Shown here: one piece after another, positions 1 to 5,924 of the stretch | Layout of the letters: every line of letters begins with the position of its first letter | Numbering within the stretch: the first letter of the stretch is position 1 | Assembly (NCBI GenBank): GCA_934533005.1 | Contig: CAKTBC010000104.1 | Location: 1-5,924, forward strand | DNA from: an uncultured Oscillospiraceae bacterium | Lineage (GTDB): Bacteria; Bacillota; Clostridia; Oscillospirales; Oscillospiraceae | Reading direction: 5' to 3' | DNA length: 5,924 nt | The notes under the pieces: model-generated | What the model saw: the letters and a program-made list of their open reading frames with translations, nothing else | Told to the model about the DNA's origin: nothing | Databases searched by the model: none | Translations under genes and position numbers: made by a program

Positions 1-2903
1 TCCACGCCGCGCAGCACCTCGGCCACGGCGTCGGCGGTCTCGCGGAGATCGTCGAGGTCGTTGGAGTATACGCGCACCGTGATGCCGCTGCTCGTGAGCA
101 TCTGCGTCATCGAGGACATGAGCGAGTTCGCATCCGCGTTCACGTCCGCGTCCATGTCGGCGCACTTTTCGTTGATCTCCTTCGCTACGCGGCTCGCCTT
201 ATATCCCTTTTCGAGCAGGACATAGAACGAAACGTCGCCCTCGGTGGTCATCATGGAAAGGCTGGATCCGGCGCTGTCGCCGATGGCGCCGCCGACGGTC
301 TCCACGCCCGGCACGGCGAGCATCCGCGCCGCCGCCTCGTCCGCCGCGGCGGTCGTGTCGGCAAAGGAGCTGCCCTCCGGCATTGTGAGCGTTACCATCA
401 TCTGCTCCATCTCCATATCGGGGAGGAACGTGAAGCCCTTCGTGAGCACCGCCGCGCCGCTCGCAGCGAGCAGCGCCACCGCGGTGAGCAGCGTGACGGC
501 CTTGTGGTTCACCGCCCAGAGGACGGATTTTCTGTATTTCGGCATAAAGCGCGTGAACGCCGTTTCGCTCTGTGGCTTCGCGTGCGCAAGGAGCTTGCCA
601 GCAAGTGCGGGGACGAGCGTGAGCGCTACGATGAGACTGGCGATGAGCGCGTAGCTGAGCGTGAGCACCATGTCGGTGAAGAGCTCGCGCGTAAGGCCCT
701 CCACGAACGCGATCGGGACAAAGACGCAGATCGTCGTGAGCGTGGAGGCTGCGATCGCGCCGCCGACCTGCCGTGCGCCGGAAACGGCGGACTTGACCGT
801 CGACTCGCCGAGCGCGCGCAGGCGGTATGTGTTTTCGATGACGACAACGGAGTTATCCACCAGCATGCCGACCGATATCGAAAGACCCGAGAGCGACATG
901 ATGTTGACGGAAACGCCGGTGAAGTACATGAGCGTGAACGCGAAGAGCAGGCTGATCGGGATCGAGCAGAGCGTGATGACCGTCGGCCGCCAGTCGCGCA
1001 AAAAGAGGAAGAGAATGATGACCGAGAACAGCGCGCCCCAGAGAAGGCTGGAGAGAATGGAGTCGCGCAAAAGGTAGATATAATCGCCCTGATCCATGAG
1101 CGCGGTGAACGTAAGGCCCGGATACTGTGCGCTGAGCTCATCGAACGCGGCGCGGATGTTGTCGGACACCTTCGCCGTCGCGTAGTTCGACTGCTTGGAG
1201 AACATGAGGATGAGCCCGTTGTTGCCGTTGAGCGAGGCATAGATCTCCCCGGCGTTGTCAGCGCGGACAACGTCCGCCACATCGCACACGCGGATGGGGT
1301 CGAGCCCCTCGATGCCGAGATCGAAAAGCACGAGATCTTCCAGCTCCTCGCCGTCGGCAATGCCGTCGCCGACGGTGACGATGATGCCGTTGCCGTTCTC
1401 GTCGTAGACATACCCCGCGGGCATGTCGAGATTCTGCGCGGCGATGAGGCTGCTCACCGTTTCGAGCGTCACAACGTTGTGAAGGTCGGCGGCGTCGAGC
1501 GCGGAGGCGAGCTGCTCTTCGAGCGTCTGTACCGCTGCGTCGAGCTGCGCCTGTGCGCTCGTGAGCGCGGTCTGCGCCGCGGCGAGCTGGCCGCCCGCAA
1601 GGGAGATCTGCGTCACGCCGCCCATGAGCTCGGCGGGCAGCTCCTCGAGCTGCTTCTGCAGATTTTCGAGCGACTCCATCTGCTTTTTGGCGTCGGCCTC
1701 CAGCGCGGCATAGTTCTCCTCTGCTGCGGCGATCTGGGTGCGAAGCTCCTCGGCCTGCACGCGCGCGGTCTCCACTGCGACGGCCTGCGCCGCGCGGGCG
1801 GTGCGCTGCGCGGAGAGATTCACGTCGTTTAAGTTGTTCATCGTGCGGACGCTGCCGAGATCGGTGCAGCCCTTGGCGTTGAGCGCGGCGACGGTGTCCG
1901 CGTCCAGCCCGGCATCCTCGAGCGTCGTGGAAGCGTCCATGGAATCGTAGGGCTCGCCGAGCGCCCTGGCGTAAAGCGCGCTGTCCGCCTCGAGCGCGGC
2001 GATGCGCGCGTCGGTCTCGGCAAGCTGCGCCTCCGCCGCGGCGAGAGCTTCCTCCGCCTGCGCGAGCTGCTCGTTCAAAAGATCGATGGCGGCGCGCGCC
2101 GCGGCAAGCTTGGCTGCGCTCTCTCCGGCGGCGGTGACGGTGTCGGCAAGATCGCTCTCGCCCTGCTTGACGGAGTCGGTGATGCCGCTGGAGGCGTTGA
2201 GAAGCTGGTTCCTCCCGGCCTGCACCGCGCCGCGGTTTTCGTCGATCTCCTTCTGCGCGTCCTCAAGCTGCTGCCGCGCATCCTCCATCGCGTTGTTGAT
2301 CGCCCCGGCGATCTTCTCGTTCATTTTGTCGAGCTTCGTTTCGTTGACCTCAATGGTCATCGTCCGCTCGATCATGCCGCCGGTCGTGATGCTTGCCACG
2401 CCCGTCGTGCCCTCGAGTGTGGGGATCACGGTGTCCTTGGCAAAGCGCGAGAGCTCGTACCGGTCCATTTCCGACGAGTCGACCGCCGCGACCATCACGG
2501 GGATCATGTTCGGGTTGATGCGGATGATGCTCGGCGTGCCGATGGAATCGTCCCAGCTGCCGGTGAGCATCTGCGTTTTCTGCAATATATCCACCACGGC
2601 GCTGTCCATGTTCGTGTCCTGCTCAAATTCCAGGACGAGCATGGAGTAGTTCTCCGCCGAGGTGGAGGTAACGGTCTTGATGTCGTTGAGCGTTGCCATG
2701 CTCTGCTCCATCGGCTTCGTTACGACGGCCTCGACCTCCTCGGGCGCCGCGCCCGGATACGTCGTCACAACGACGGCGTAGGGGTAGTCCATGTTCGGCA
2801 TCAGATCGGGTGTCATTTTGACATACGACATCACGCCGAACACCAAAATGGCGACCACCGCCACGAACACGGTAAACGGTTTTTTTACACTGAAGGAGGT
2901 CAT
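1..2903 (-). CDS. RND-superfamily efflux permease (HAE1/AcrB-like) with coiled-coil insertion, 3' end outside window
   Basis: Inner-membrane proton-driven exporter of the AcrB/SwrC type; substrate unknown. The frame is open for 967 codons and runs off the left edge. The N-terminus (MTSFSVKKPFTVFVAVV) is typical of the family. Visible elements: TM1 at about residues 9-27; first porter half from about 30; coiled-coil insertion at about 196-476; return to family sequence at 478 (VVTLETVSSLIAAQN); TM2 at 617-635 followed by LRDWRPT; TM3 at about 641-661; TM4 with GMLVDNSVVVIEN at 680-691; TM5 at about 716-735; TM6 at about 746-768; TM7 at 802-820 followed by FLPD at 826-829; then the start of the second porter half. 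The first proton-relay aspartate (AcrB D407) is D683, while the second (D408) is N684. The TM10 lysine lies outside the window. Extrapolating from AcrB, full length should be near 1,300 residues, against about 1,040 normally. The start at 2903 is chosen for its spaced ribosome binding site and family N-terminus. No adaptor gene is visible upstream. Confidence 0.93.
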   Translation of the reverse strand, partial: MTSFSVKKPFTVFVAVVAILVFGVMSYVKMTPDLMPNMDYPYAVVVTTYPGAAPEEVEAVVTKPMEQSMATLNDIKTVTSTSAENYSMLVLEFEQDTNMDSAVVDILQKTQMLTGSWDDSIGTPSIIRINPNMIPVMVAAVDSSEMDRYELSRFAKDTVIPTLEGTTGVASITTGGMIERTMTIEVNETKLDKMNEKIAGAINNAMEDARQQLEDAQKEIDENRGAVQAGRNQLLNASSGITDSVKQGESDLADTVTAAGESAAKLAAARAAIDLLNEQLAQAEEALAAAEAQLAETDARIAALEADSALYARALGEPYDSMDASTTLEDAGLDADTVAALNAKGCTDLGSVRTMNNLNDVNLSAQRTARAAQAVAVETARVQAEELRTQIAAAEENYAALEADAKKQMESLENLQKQLEELPAELMGGVTQISLAGGQLAAAQTALTSAQAQLDAAVQTLEEQLASALDAADLHNVVTLETVSSLIAAQNLDMPAGYVYDENGNGIIVTVGDGIADGEELEDLVLFDLGIEGLDPIRVCDVADVVRADNAGEIYASLNGNNGLILMFSKQSNYATAKVSDNIRAAFDELSAQYPGLTFTALMDQGDYIYLLRDSILSSLLWGALFSVIILFLFLRDWRPTVITLCSIPISLLFAFTLMYFTGVSVNIMSLSGLSISVGMLVDNSVVVIENTYRLRALGESTVKSAVSGARQVGGAIAASTLTTICVFVPIAFVEGLTRELFTDMVLTLSYALIASLIVALTLVPALAGKLLAHAKPQSETAFTRFMPKYRKSVLWAVNHKAVTLLTAVALLAASGAAVLTKGFTFLPDMEMEQMMVTLTMPEGSSFADTTAAADEAAARMLAVPGVETVGGAIGDSAGSSLSMMTTEGDVSFYVLLEKGYKASRVAKEINEKCADMDADVNADANSLMSSMTQMLTSSGITVRVYSNDLDDLRETADAVAEVLRGV
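1476..2318 (-). other. Region encoding a ~280-residue coiled-coil hairpin inserted in the RND periplasmic/extracellular loop
   Basis: These codons (residues about 196-476) replace the short link between the NETKL strand (to residue 191) and VTLETVSSLIAAQN (479 onward). In AcrB these two stretches are almost adjacent, at the start of the DN docking subdomain. The insert is rich in Ala, Glu, Gln, Leu and Lys with heptad-like spacing. Arm 1 is about 196-311 and arm 2 about 363-476, each about 115 residues. They are joined by a non-coil segment at about 312-362 containing TTLEDAGLDADTVAAL. Helix-breaking patches occur at about 236-241 (NASSGI) and 422-429 (LPAELMGG), at nearly equal distances from the base, as expected for an antiparallel hairpin with a joint. 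The fold is inferred from composition; no structure prediction was run. Confidence 0.75.
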
Positions 2904-2912
2904 GGAGCAGGA

Positions 2913-2920
2913 TCCTTTCC
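2913..2920 (-). promoter_or_regulatory. Ribosome binding site of the RND gene
   Basis: The minus strand reads GGAAAGGA ending 9 bases before the ATG at 2903. An in-frame ATG ten codons further upstream (2933) has no comparable site and falls at the predicted transcription start, so this site decides for the downstream start. Confidence 0.7.
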
Positions 2921-2940
2921 GAAAAACGGTCATTTCGTAC

Positions 2941-2949
2941 ATGATAGCA
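2941..2949 (-). promoter_or_regulatory. Putative extended -10 promoter of the RND gene
   Basis: The minus strand reads TGCTATCAT, a match to the extended -10 form TGnTATAAT with one change. Transcription would begin near 2934, giving a leader of about 30 bases before the ATG at 2903. No good -35 hexamer is seen at 16-18 bases; the nearest weak candidate (TTCACG) would need a spacer of 20. An extended -10 can work without a strong -35. Its place between the TRAP terminator and the RND start supports an independent transcription unit. Confidence 0.5.
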
Positions 2950-2991
2950 CCCCGCTCCGGCGAATGCGTGAATTTTCGTTGAATTTTAACG

Positions 2992-3029
2992 AAAAAACAA
3001 GACGCAGCTTAATTTTGCTGCGTCTGTTT
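2992..3029 (-). terminator. Intrinsic terminator of the TRAP operon
   Basis: On the minus strand AGACGCAGC and GCTGCGTCT form a perfect 9-bp stem around an 8-base A/T loop (AAAATTAA), followed by TGTTTTTTC. An alternative longer pairing adds AAACA/TGTTT with a single bulged T. It lies about 90 bases beyond the permease stop codon and ahead of the RND promoter, so it should separate the two transcription units. Confidence 0.82.
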
Positions 3030-3031
3030 GC

Positions 3032-3103
3032 GGGAGGGGCAGAGCCCCTCCCCTACAGGTCGTTATTCAAATGATATCGTAGGGGCGGGGCGCTGCTCCG
3101 CCC
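3032..3103. repeat. Compound palindromic intergenic repeat, copy 1
   Basis: Two GC-rich hairpins are separated by 22 bases. Hairpin A (3032-3052) is GGGAGGGGC, loop AGA, GCCCCTCCC, a perfect 9-bp stem. Hairpin B (3083-3103) is GGGCGGGGC, loop GCT, GCTCCGCCC, with one wobble pair. The inner flanks CCCCTAC and GTAGGGG are themselves inverted, so GCCCCTCCCCTAC and GTAGGGGCGGGGC can pair across the spacer with one mismatch. The unit starts 18 bases after the permease stop and recurs at 5074-5141 in the same orientation. The architecture resembles REP/BIME elements, but I cannot assign it to a named family. Confidence 0.8.
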
Positions 3104-3121
3104 AAAAGTTTCACGCCGTTT

Positions 3122-5035
3122 TCAGCGTTTTTTCTCCTTGAGAACCTGCATCGCCACGATTCCGCCGACAACGACGATGCCGATGATGTCCGTCACGGTG
3201 CCGGGGTCAACAAGGCACAGTCCGCCCGCGGCGGAGAGGATGCGCAGATACCAGGGGATGCTCCCGCGGTAATAGCCCTCGAGCGCCATGCCAAGACCGA
3301 ACATGCCGACGAGCGACGTGGCGGCGATCATGATGACCTTCACGGCGGTGGTATCCACGAGCACCATCGCGGGGTTGTAGGCAAGGATGTACGGGATGAT
3401 GAACGCCGCAATGGCGAGCTTCGTCGCATTGAAGGCGGTCTTCATCGGATTGGCACCCGCGATCGCCGCTCCGGCGTAGGCCGCGAGCGCGACCGGCGGC
3501 GTCAGGTCGGCAACGATGCCGAAGTAGAACACGAAGAAGTGCGCCGCGACCGTCGGGATGCCCATCTGCACGAGAATGGGCGCGCAGGTCGTGGCCATGA
3601 TGCAGTAGTTGGCGGTCGTCGGAACGCCCATGCCGAGCACGATGCAGCAGAGCATCGTGAGGAACAGTGCGAGAAGCTTCGCGTTGCCGCTAACGCCGAT
3701 GATGGCGTGCAGAATCTGATTGGCAAGGCCGGTCATTGTGAGACAACCCGCCACGATGCCTGCCACGCAGCACGCAACGCCGACGGAAATGCATCCCTGC
3801 GTTCCGGCGGCGAGTGCTTCAAAGAAACGCTTCGGGGTCATGCGCGTGTCCTTGGAGAACATGCTCACGGCGATCGCGGCCACCGTTGCGACCGCAGCGG
3901 CAAACGCCATCGTCCGGCTGCCGGACGAGACGAGATACACAAGGATCACGAGCGGCAGCAGCAGATACGTCTTTTTCAAAAGCGGCTTCACGGGGGGCAG
4001 CTCGCTGCGCGGCACGCCCTGCAGGCCGGACTTCTTCGCCTCGAGATGCACGCAGATGAAAATGCCGGTGAAGTACAGCGCCGCCGGGAGGATCGCCCGG
4101 ACGACGATGTTCGAGTACGGAAGGCTTACATAGTCTACCATGAGGAACGCCGCCGCGCCCATGATCGGGGGCATGATCTGCCCGCCGGTAGACGCCGCCG
4201 CCTCGACCGCGCCGGCAAACTCGCCCTTGTACCCGGTCTTTTTCATCATCGGGATCGTGACGCTGCCGGTCGTAACGGTGTTGCCGACGGAGGAGCCGGA
4301 CACCATGCCGCACAGAGCGCTGGAGATGACGGCGACCTTTGCCGGGCCGCCCGCGGACGATCCGGCGAGAGAGTTTGCGAGCTTGATGAAGAAGTCCGAA
4401 ATGCCGGTACGCTCCAGAAATGCGCCGAAGATGATGAACACCGCGATGTACTTGGAGCAGACGTTGATCGGCGTGGAGAGGATGCCCGTCTTTTTATAGA
4501 AGAGCGAGCAGACGAGCGATTTGAACGCTCCCGCGCCGAGCCCGCGCTTGACGCCGTAATAGTAGAGCGCGTACACGATGAAGATGCCCGCCACGATCAT
4601 AATGGGCACGCCGGTGCTCCGGCGGCAGAGCTCGAAGAGCGCCGCAATGCCGATCACGCCGAGCACGACCTCGTACGTTTTGAGCGCCGGGAGCTGCTGC
4701 ACGATGGTGTTGGCGTTGAAGCAGAAATAGAAAAATGATGCCGCGCCGAGCGCCATGATGACCCAGTCGTACCAGGGGACAAAGTTCACGCGGAACTCGT
4801 GCTTGTGGCTGGGGAAGATGAGGAAGCCCGCGATCAGCAGCCCGCCGACGAACGACGTGAGCCGCACCTCGTCGAGCATCGTGCCGAACAGCGTAACATA
4901 CACCTCAAAGATCGCGAACGCCGCAAGATACGCCTGCACGGCGATCTTCGGCTTGCCCTCCCAGGCTCGGGTATTCGATTCGCGGTCATATTTCCGCATG
5001 ACCTCGTTGAGATTTTTTGTCGCGTCGTGAGACAT
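3122..5035 (-). CDS. TRAP transporter fused permease subunit (DctQ-DctM fusion, TAXI type)
   Basis: This is a 637-residue multi-span membrane protein that imports a ligand delivered by its binding protein, using an ion gradient (Na+ in studied TRAP systems). Residues about 31-160 hold five hydrophobic segments corresponding to the small DctQ-like part. From about 195 the large DctM-like part begins. Family signatures are GGPAKVAVISSALCGMVSG (229-247), GSSVGNTVTTGSVTIPMMKK (247-266), EAAASTGGQIMPPIMGAAAF (278-297), LGMGVPTTANY (467-477) and ADLTPPVALAAYAGAAIAGA (509-528). The last three cover the two discontinuous-helix regions that form the ion and substrate sites in this superfamily. Length fits short fused TRAP permeases without the extra C-terminal domain. 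The start at 5035 is preferred over an in-frame ATG at 5071 because GGGAGGT sits 7 bases before it and MSHDATKNL begins a hydrophilic leader. It follows the binding-protein gene with a 148-base gap; the ligand cannot be read from sequence. Confidence 0.95.
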   Translation of the reverse strand: MSHDATKNLNEVMRKYDRESNTRAWEGKPKIAVQAYLAAFAIFEVYVTLFGTMLDEVRLTSFVGGLLIAGFLIFPSHKHEFRVNFVPWYDWVIMALGAASFFYFCFNANTIVQQLPALKTYEVVLGVIGIAALFELCRRSTGVPIMIVAGIFIVYALYYYGVKRGLGAGAFKSLVCSLFYKKTGILSTPINVCSKYIAVFIIFGAFLERTGISDFFIKLANSLAGSSAGGPAKVAVISSALCGMVSGSSVGNTVTTGSVTIPMMKKTGYKGEFAGAVEAAASTGGQIMPPIMGAAAFLMVDYVSLPYSNIVVRAILPAALYFTGIFICVHLEAKKSGLQGVPRSELPPVKPLLKKTYLLLPLVILVYLVSSGSRTMAFAAAVATVAAIAVSMFSKDTRMTPKRFFEALAAGTQGCISVGVACCVAGIVAGCLTMTGLANQILHAIIGVSGNAKLLALFLTMLCCIVLGMGVPTTANYCIMATTCAPILVQMGIPTVAAHFFVFYFGIVADLTPPVALAAYAGAAIAGANPMKTAFNATKLAIAAFIIPYILAYNPAMVLVDTTAVKVIMIAATSLVGMFGLGMALEGYYRGSIPWYLRILSAAGGLCLVDPGTVTDIIGIVVVGGIVAMQVLKEKKR

Positions 5036-5042
5036 GGGACTT

Positions 5043-5049
5043 ACCTCCC
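5043..5049 (-). promoter_or_regulatory. Ribosome binding site of the TRAP permease
   Basis: The minus strand reads GGGAGGT with 7 bases to the ATG at 5035. This strong site fixes the start and rules out the in-frame ATG 12 codons upstream, which would place the site inside the coding region. Confidence 0.8.
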
Positions 5050-5069
5050 GAAAAAGATTTTGTATACGC

Positions 5070-5094
5070 AAAAGGGAGGAGCAGAGCCCCTCCC
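5070..5094 (-). terminator. Possible attenuator between binding-protein and permease genes
   Basis: Hairpin A of repeat copy 2, read on the minus strand, is GGGAGGGGC, loop TCT, GCTCCTCCC (9 bp with one G-U wobble) followed directly by TTTTGCG. The stem is strong but the T run is only four bases, so it would be a weak or partial terminator at best. Partial termination here would leave more binding-protein than permease transcript, a usual need of TRAP systems. The role is inference. Confidence 0.35.
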
Positions 5095-5160
5095 CTACGA
5101 GAAAATCAAGCTATCCTGTAGGGGCGGGGCTTGCTCCGCCCGCCGGGGTCTGCACCCCGG
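5074..5160. repeat. Compound palindromic intergenic repeat, copy 2, with an extra third hairpin
   Basis: Same order and orientation as the copy at 3032-3103. Hairpin A (5074-5094) is GGGAGGAGC, loop AGA, GCCCCTCCC, with one A-C mismatch on the plus strand. The spacer is 19 bases of unrelated sequence. Hairpin B (5122-5141) is GGGCGGGGC, loop TT, GCTCCGCCC. CCCCTAC and GTAGGGG again border the spacer. A further perfect palindrome, CCGGGGT, CTGC, ACCCCGG (5143-5160), is present only here. The element lies 23 bases after the binding-protein stop, so both copies occupy the same place relative to a TRAP gene end. Confidence 0.8.
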
Positions 5161-5183
5161 ATGAGAGGAGACAGCCGGGAGGA

Positions 5184-5924
5184 TCAGCCGGCGGTCTCGA
5201 CGGTGATGCCGTTTTCGGCGAAGTACTTCGCAGCGCCCGCGGCGAACGGAACGGCGATGCCTTCGGTGGCGAAGGTCAGATCAAGGCTGTTGCCTTTTTC
5301 GTGCAGAGCGGCGATGTCGTCCTTGCTCTCCATGATGGTCTTGACGATGGTGTAAGCAGTGTCATCGTCGAGATCGGCGCGGCAGACGAGCGTGGCCTTC
5401 ACGGTGATGGTGGCGCAGTCCTCGTCAAACCCGGCGTAGGTACCGGCGGGCAGAACGAGCTTGGCGTACCAGGGGCAGCTCGCGAGCAGCTTTTCCATGT
5501 GCGCATCGTCAAAGCCGACGAGATACACGGTCTTGGAAGCGGCGAGCTCGGTAACGGCCGGGGTCGGAGCGCCGGCGCACAGGAACGCGGCGTCAATCTT
5601 GCCGTCCTTGAGGCTTTCGGTACTGTCACCGAAGGACTGGTACACGGGGGAAACGTCGTCGATGGTCATGTCGTAGGCGGCGAACACGTCGATGGCGTTG
5701 AAGTAGGTGCCGCTGCCTACGTCGCCGACGCACACGCGCTTACCGCGCAGATCTTCCACCGTCTTGAGCGAGGGATCGGTCGTGACGATCTGCACCGTTT
5801 CGGGATACAGCGCGCACAGAACGCGGAAGCCGTCGATCTTGCCGGAATCGGCAAAGGAGTTCGTGCCGTTGTAGGCGTAGGTCATAACGTCGGACTGGAC
5901 GGTCGCGAGATCGTACATGCCGTC
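5184..5924 (-). CDS. TAXI-family TRAP transporter solute-binding subunit, 5' end outside window
   Basis: The 246 visible residues are the C-terminal part of an extracytoplasmic binding protein, normally about 320-340 residues. The missing N-terminus should hold the signal peptide, probably a lipoprotein signal if the host is Gram-positive. The reading frame continues to the edge, so the ATG at 5918 is internal. Counting from the edge, family features are GMYDLATVQSDVMTYAYNG (2-20), the ligand-loop motif GDVGSGTYFNA (67-77) and DAAFLCAGAPTPAVTELA (111-128), all matching the TAXI subfamily. The protein would bind the ligand and hand it to the fused permease encoded next. Studied TAXI proteins bind small organic acids such as glutamate or 2-oxoglutarate, but this one's ligand is unknown. 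The visible part shows no frameshift or premature stop. Confidence 0.93.
   Translation of the reverse strand, partial: DGMYDLATVQSDVMTYAYNGTNSFADSGKIDGFRVLCALYPETVQIVTTDPSLKTVEDLRGKRVCVGDVGSGTYFNAIDVFAAYDMTIDDVSPVYQSFGDSTESLKDGKIDAAFLCAGAPTPAVTELAASKTVYLVGFDDAHMEKLLASCPWYAKLVLPAGTYAGFDEDCATITVKATLVCRADLDDDTAYTIVKTIMESKDDIAALHEKGNSLDLTFATEGIAVPFAAGAAKYFAENGITVETAG

Noticed and set aside
626..1411. Minus-strand open frame of 261 codons within the RND gene
   Set aside because: It is a Ser/Arg-rich shifted-frame shadow; the true frame in the same interval gives TM2-TM6 and the VDN motif.
504..1832. Long plus-strand open frame of 442 codons antisense to the RND gene
   Set aside because: Its product is an Arg/Glu/Asp/His-rich string without domains, as produced by the antisense of a GC-rich gene. 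The opposite strand carries clear RND motifs over the whole interval.
2904..2933. Upstream in-frame ATG at 2933 for the RND gene
   Set aside because: It sits at the predicted transcription start, has no ribosome site, and adds ten residues (MTVFRKGSCS) not expected before the family N-terminus.
3032..3103. CRISPR array or insertion-sequence ends
   Set aside because: There are only two dispersed copies with internal palindromes, no regular spacers, no transposase and no target duplications.
3539..4738. Plus-strand open frame of 399 codons antisense to the TRAP permease
   Set aside because: Same low-complexity Arg/Asp/Glu/His composition, no ribosome site, and it lies wholly opposite strongly conserved TRAP motifs.
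5050..5070. Possible -10 (TATACA on the minus strand) for a permease-specific promoter
   Set aside because: No -35 is found at a workable distance; the only TTGATT upstream is about 37 bases away, beyond the hairpin.
5036..5071. Upstream start at 5071 for the TRAP permease
   Set aside because: It would place the strong GGGAGGT site inside the coding region and lacks a good site of its own.

Overview
The window is GC-rich DNA from a bacterium, with every supportable gene on the minus strand. The transporter types, the strong GGAGG-type ribosome binding sites and the GC-rich intergenic palindromes suggest a high-GC member of the Clostridia, such as a gut Oscillospiraceae-like lineage. That placement is inference: no rRNA or marker gene is present.

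Read in the direction of transcription (right to left), the layout is as follows. (1) At 5924-5184 lies the C-terminal three quarters of a TAXI-family TRAP solute-binding protein, cut by the window edge. (2) At 5183-5036 is an intergenic stretch holding a compound palindromic repeat (copy 2) and a hairpin that could partly terminate transcription. (3) At 5035-3122 is a complete fused (DctQ+DctM type) TRAP transporter permease. (4) At 3121-2904 are a second copy of the same repeat, a good intrinsic terminator closing the TRAP operon, and an extended -10 promoter for the next gene. (5) From 2903 to the left edge is a large RND-superfamily efflux permease, open at its C-terminus. It shows no stop codon in 967 codons.

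The two TRAP genes form one ion-coupled uptake system: the binding protein captures a small, probably organic-acid-type ligand outside the membrane and passes it to the permease. The RND gene appears to be a separate transcription unit. Its most striking trait is an insertion of about 280 residues, predicted to be a coiled-coil hairpin, at the position where AcrB-type pumps carry the docking subdomain. The coil would project away from the membrane and might replace or contact an adaptor. This is the most interesting object in the window. The paired palindromes placed just after each TRAP stop codon are second. No RNA genes, CRISPR array, insertion sequence or phage gene was seen.
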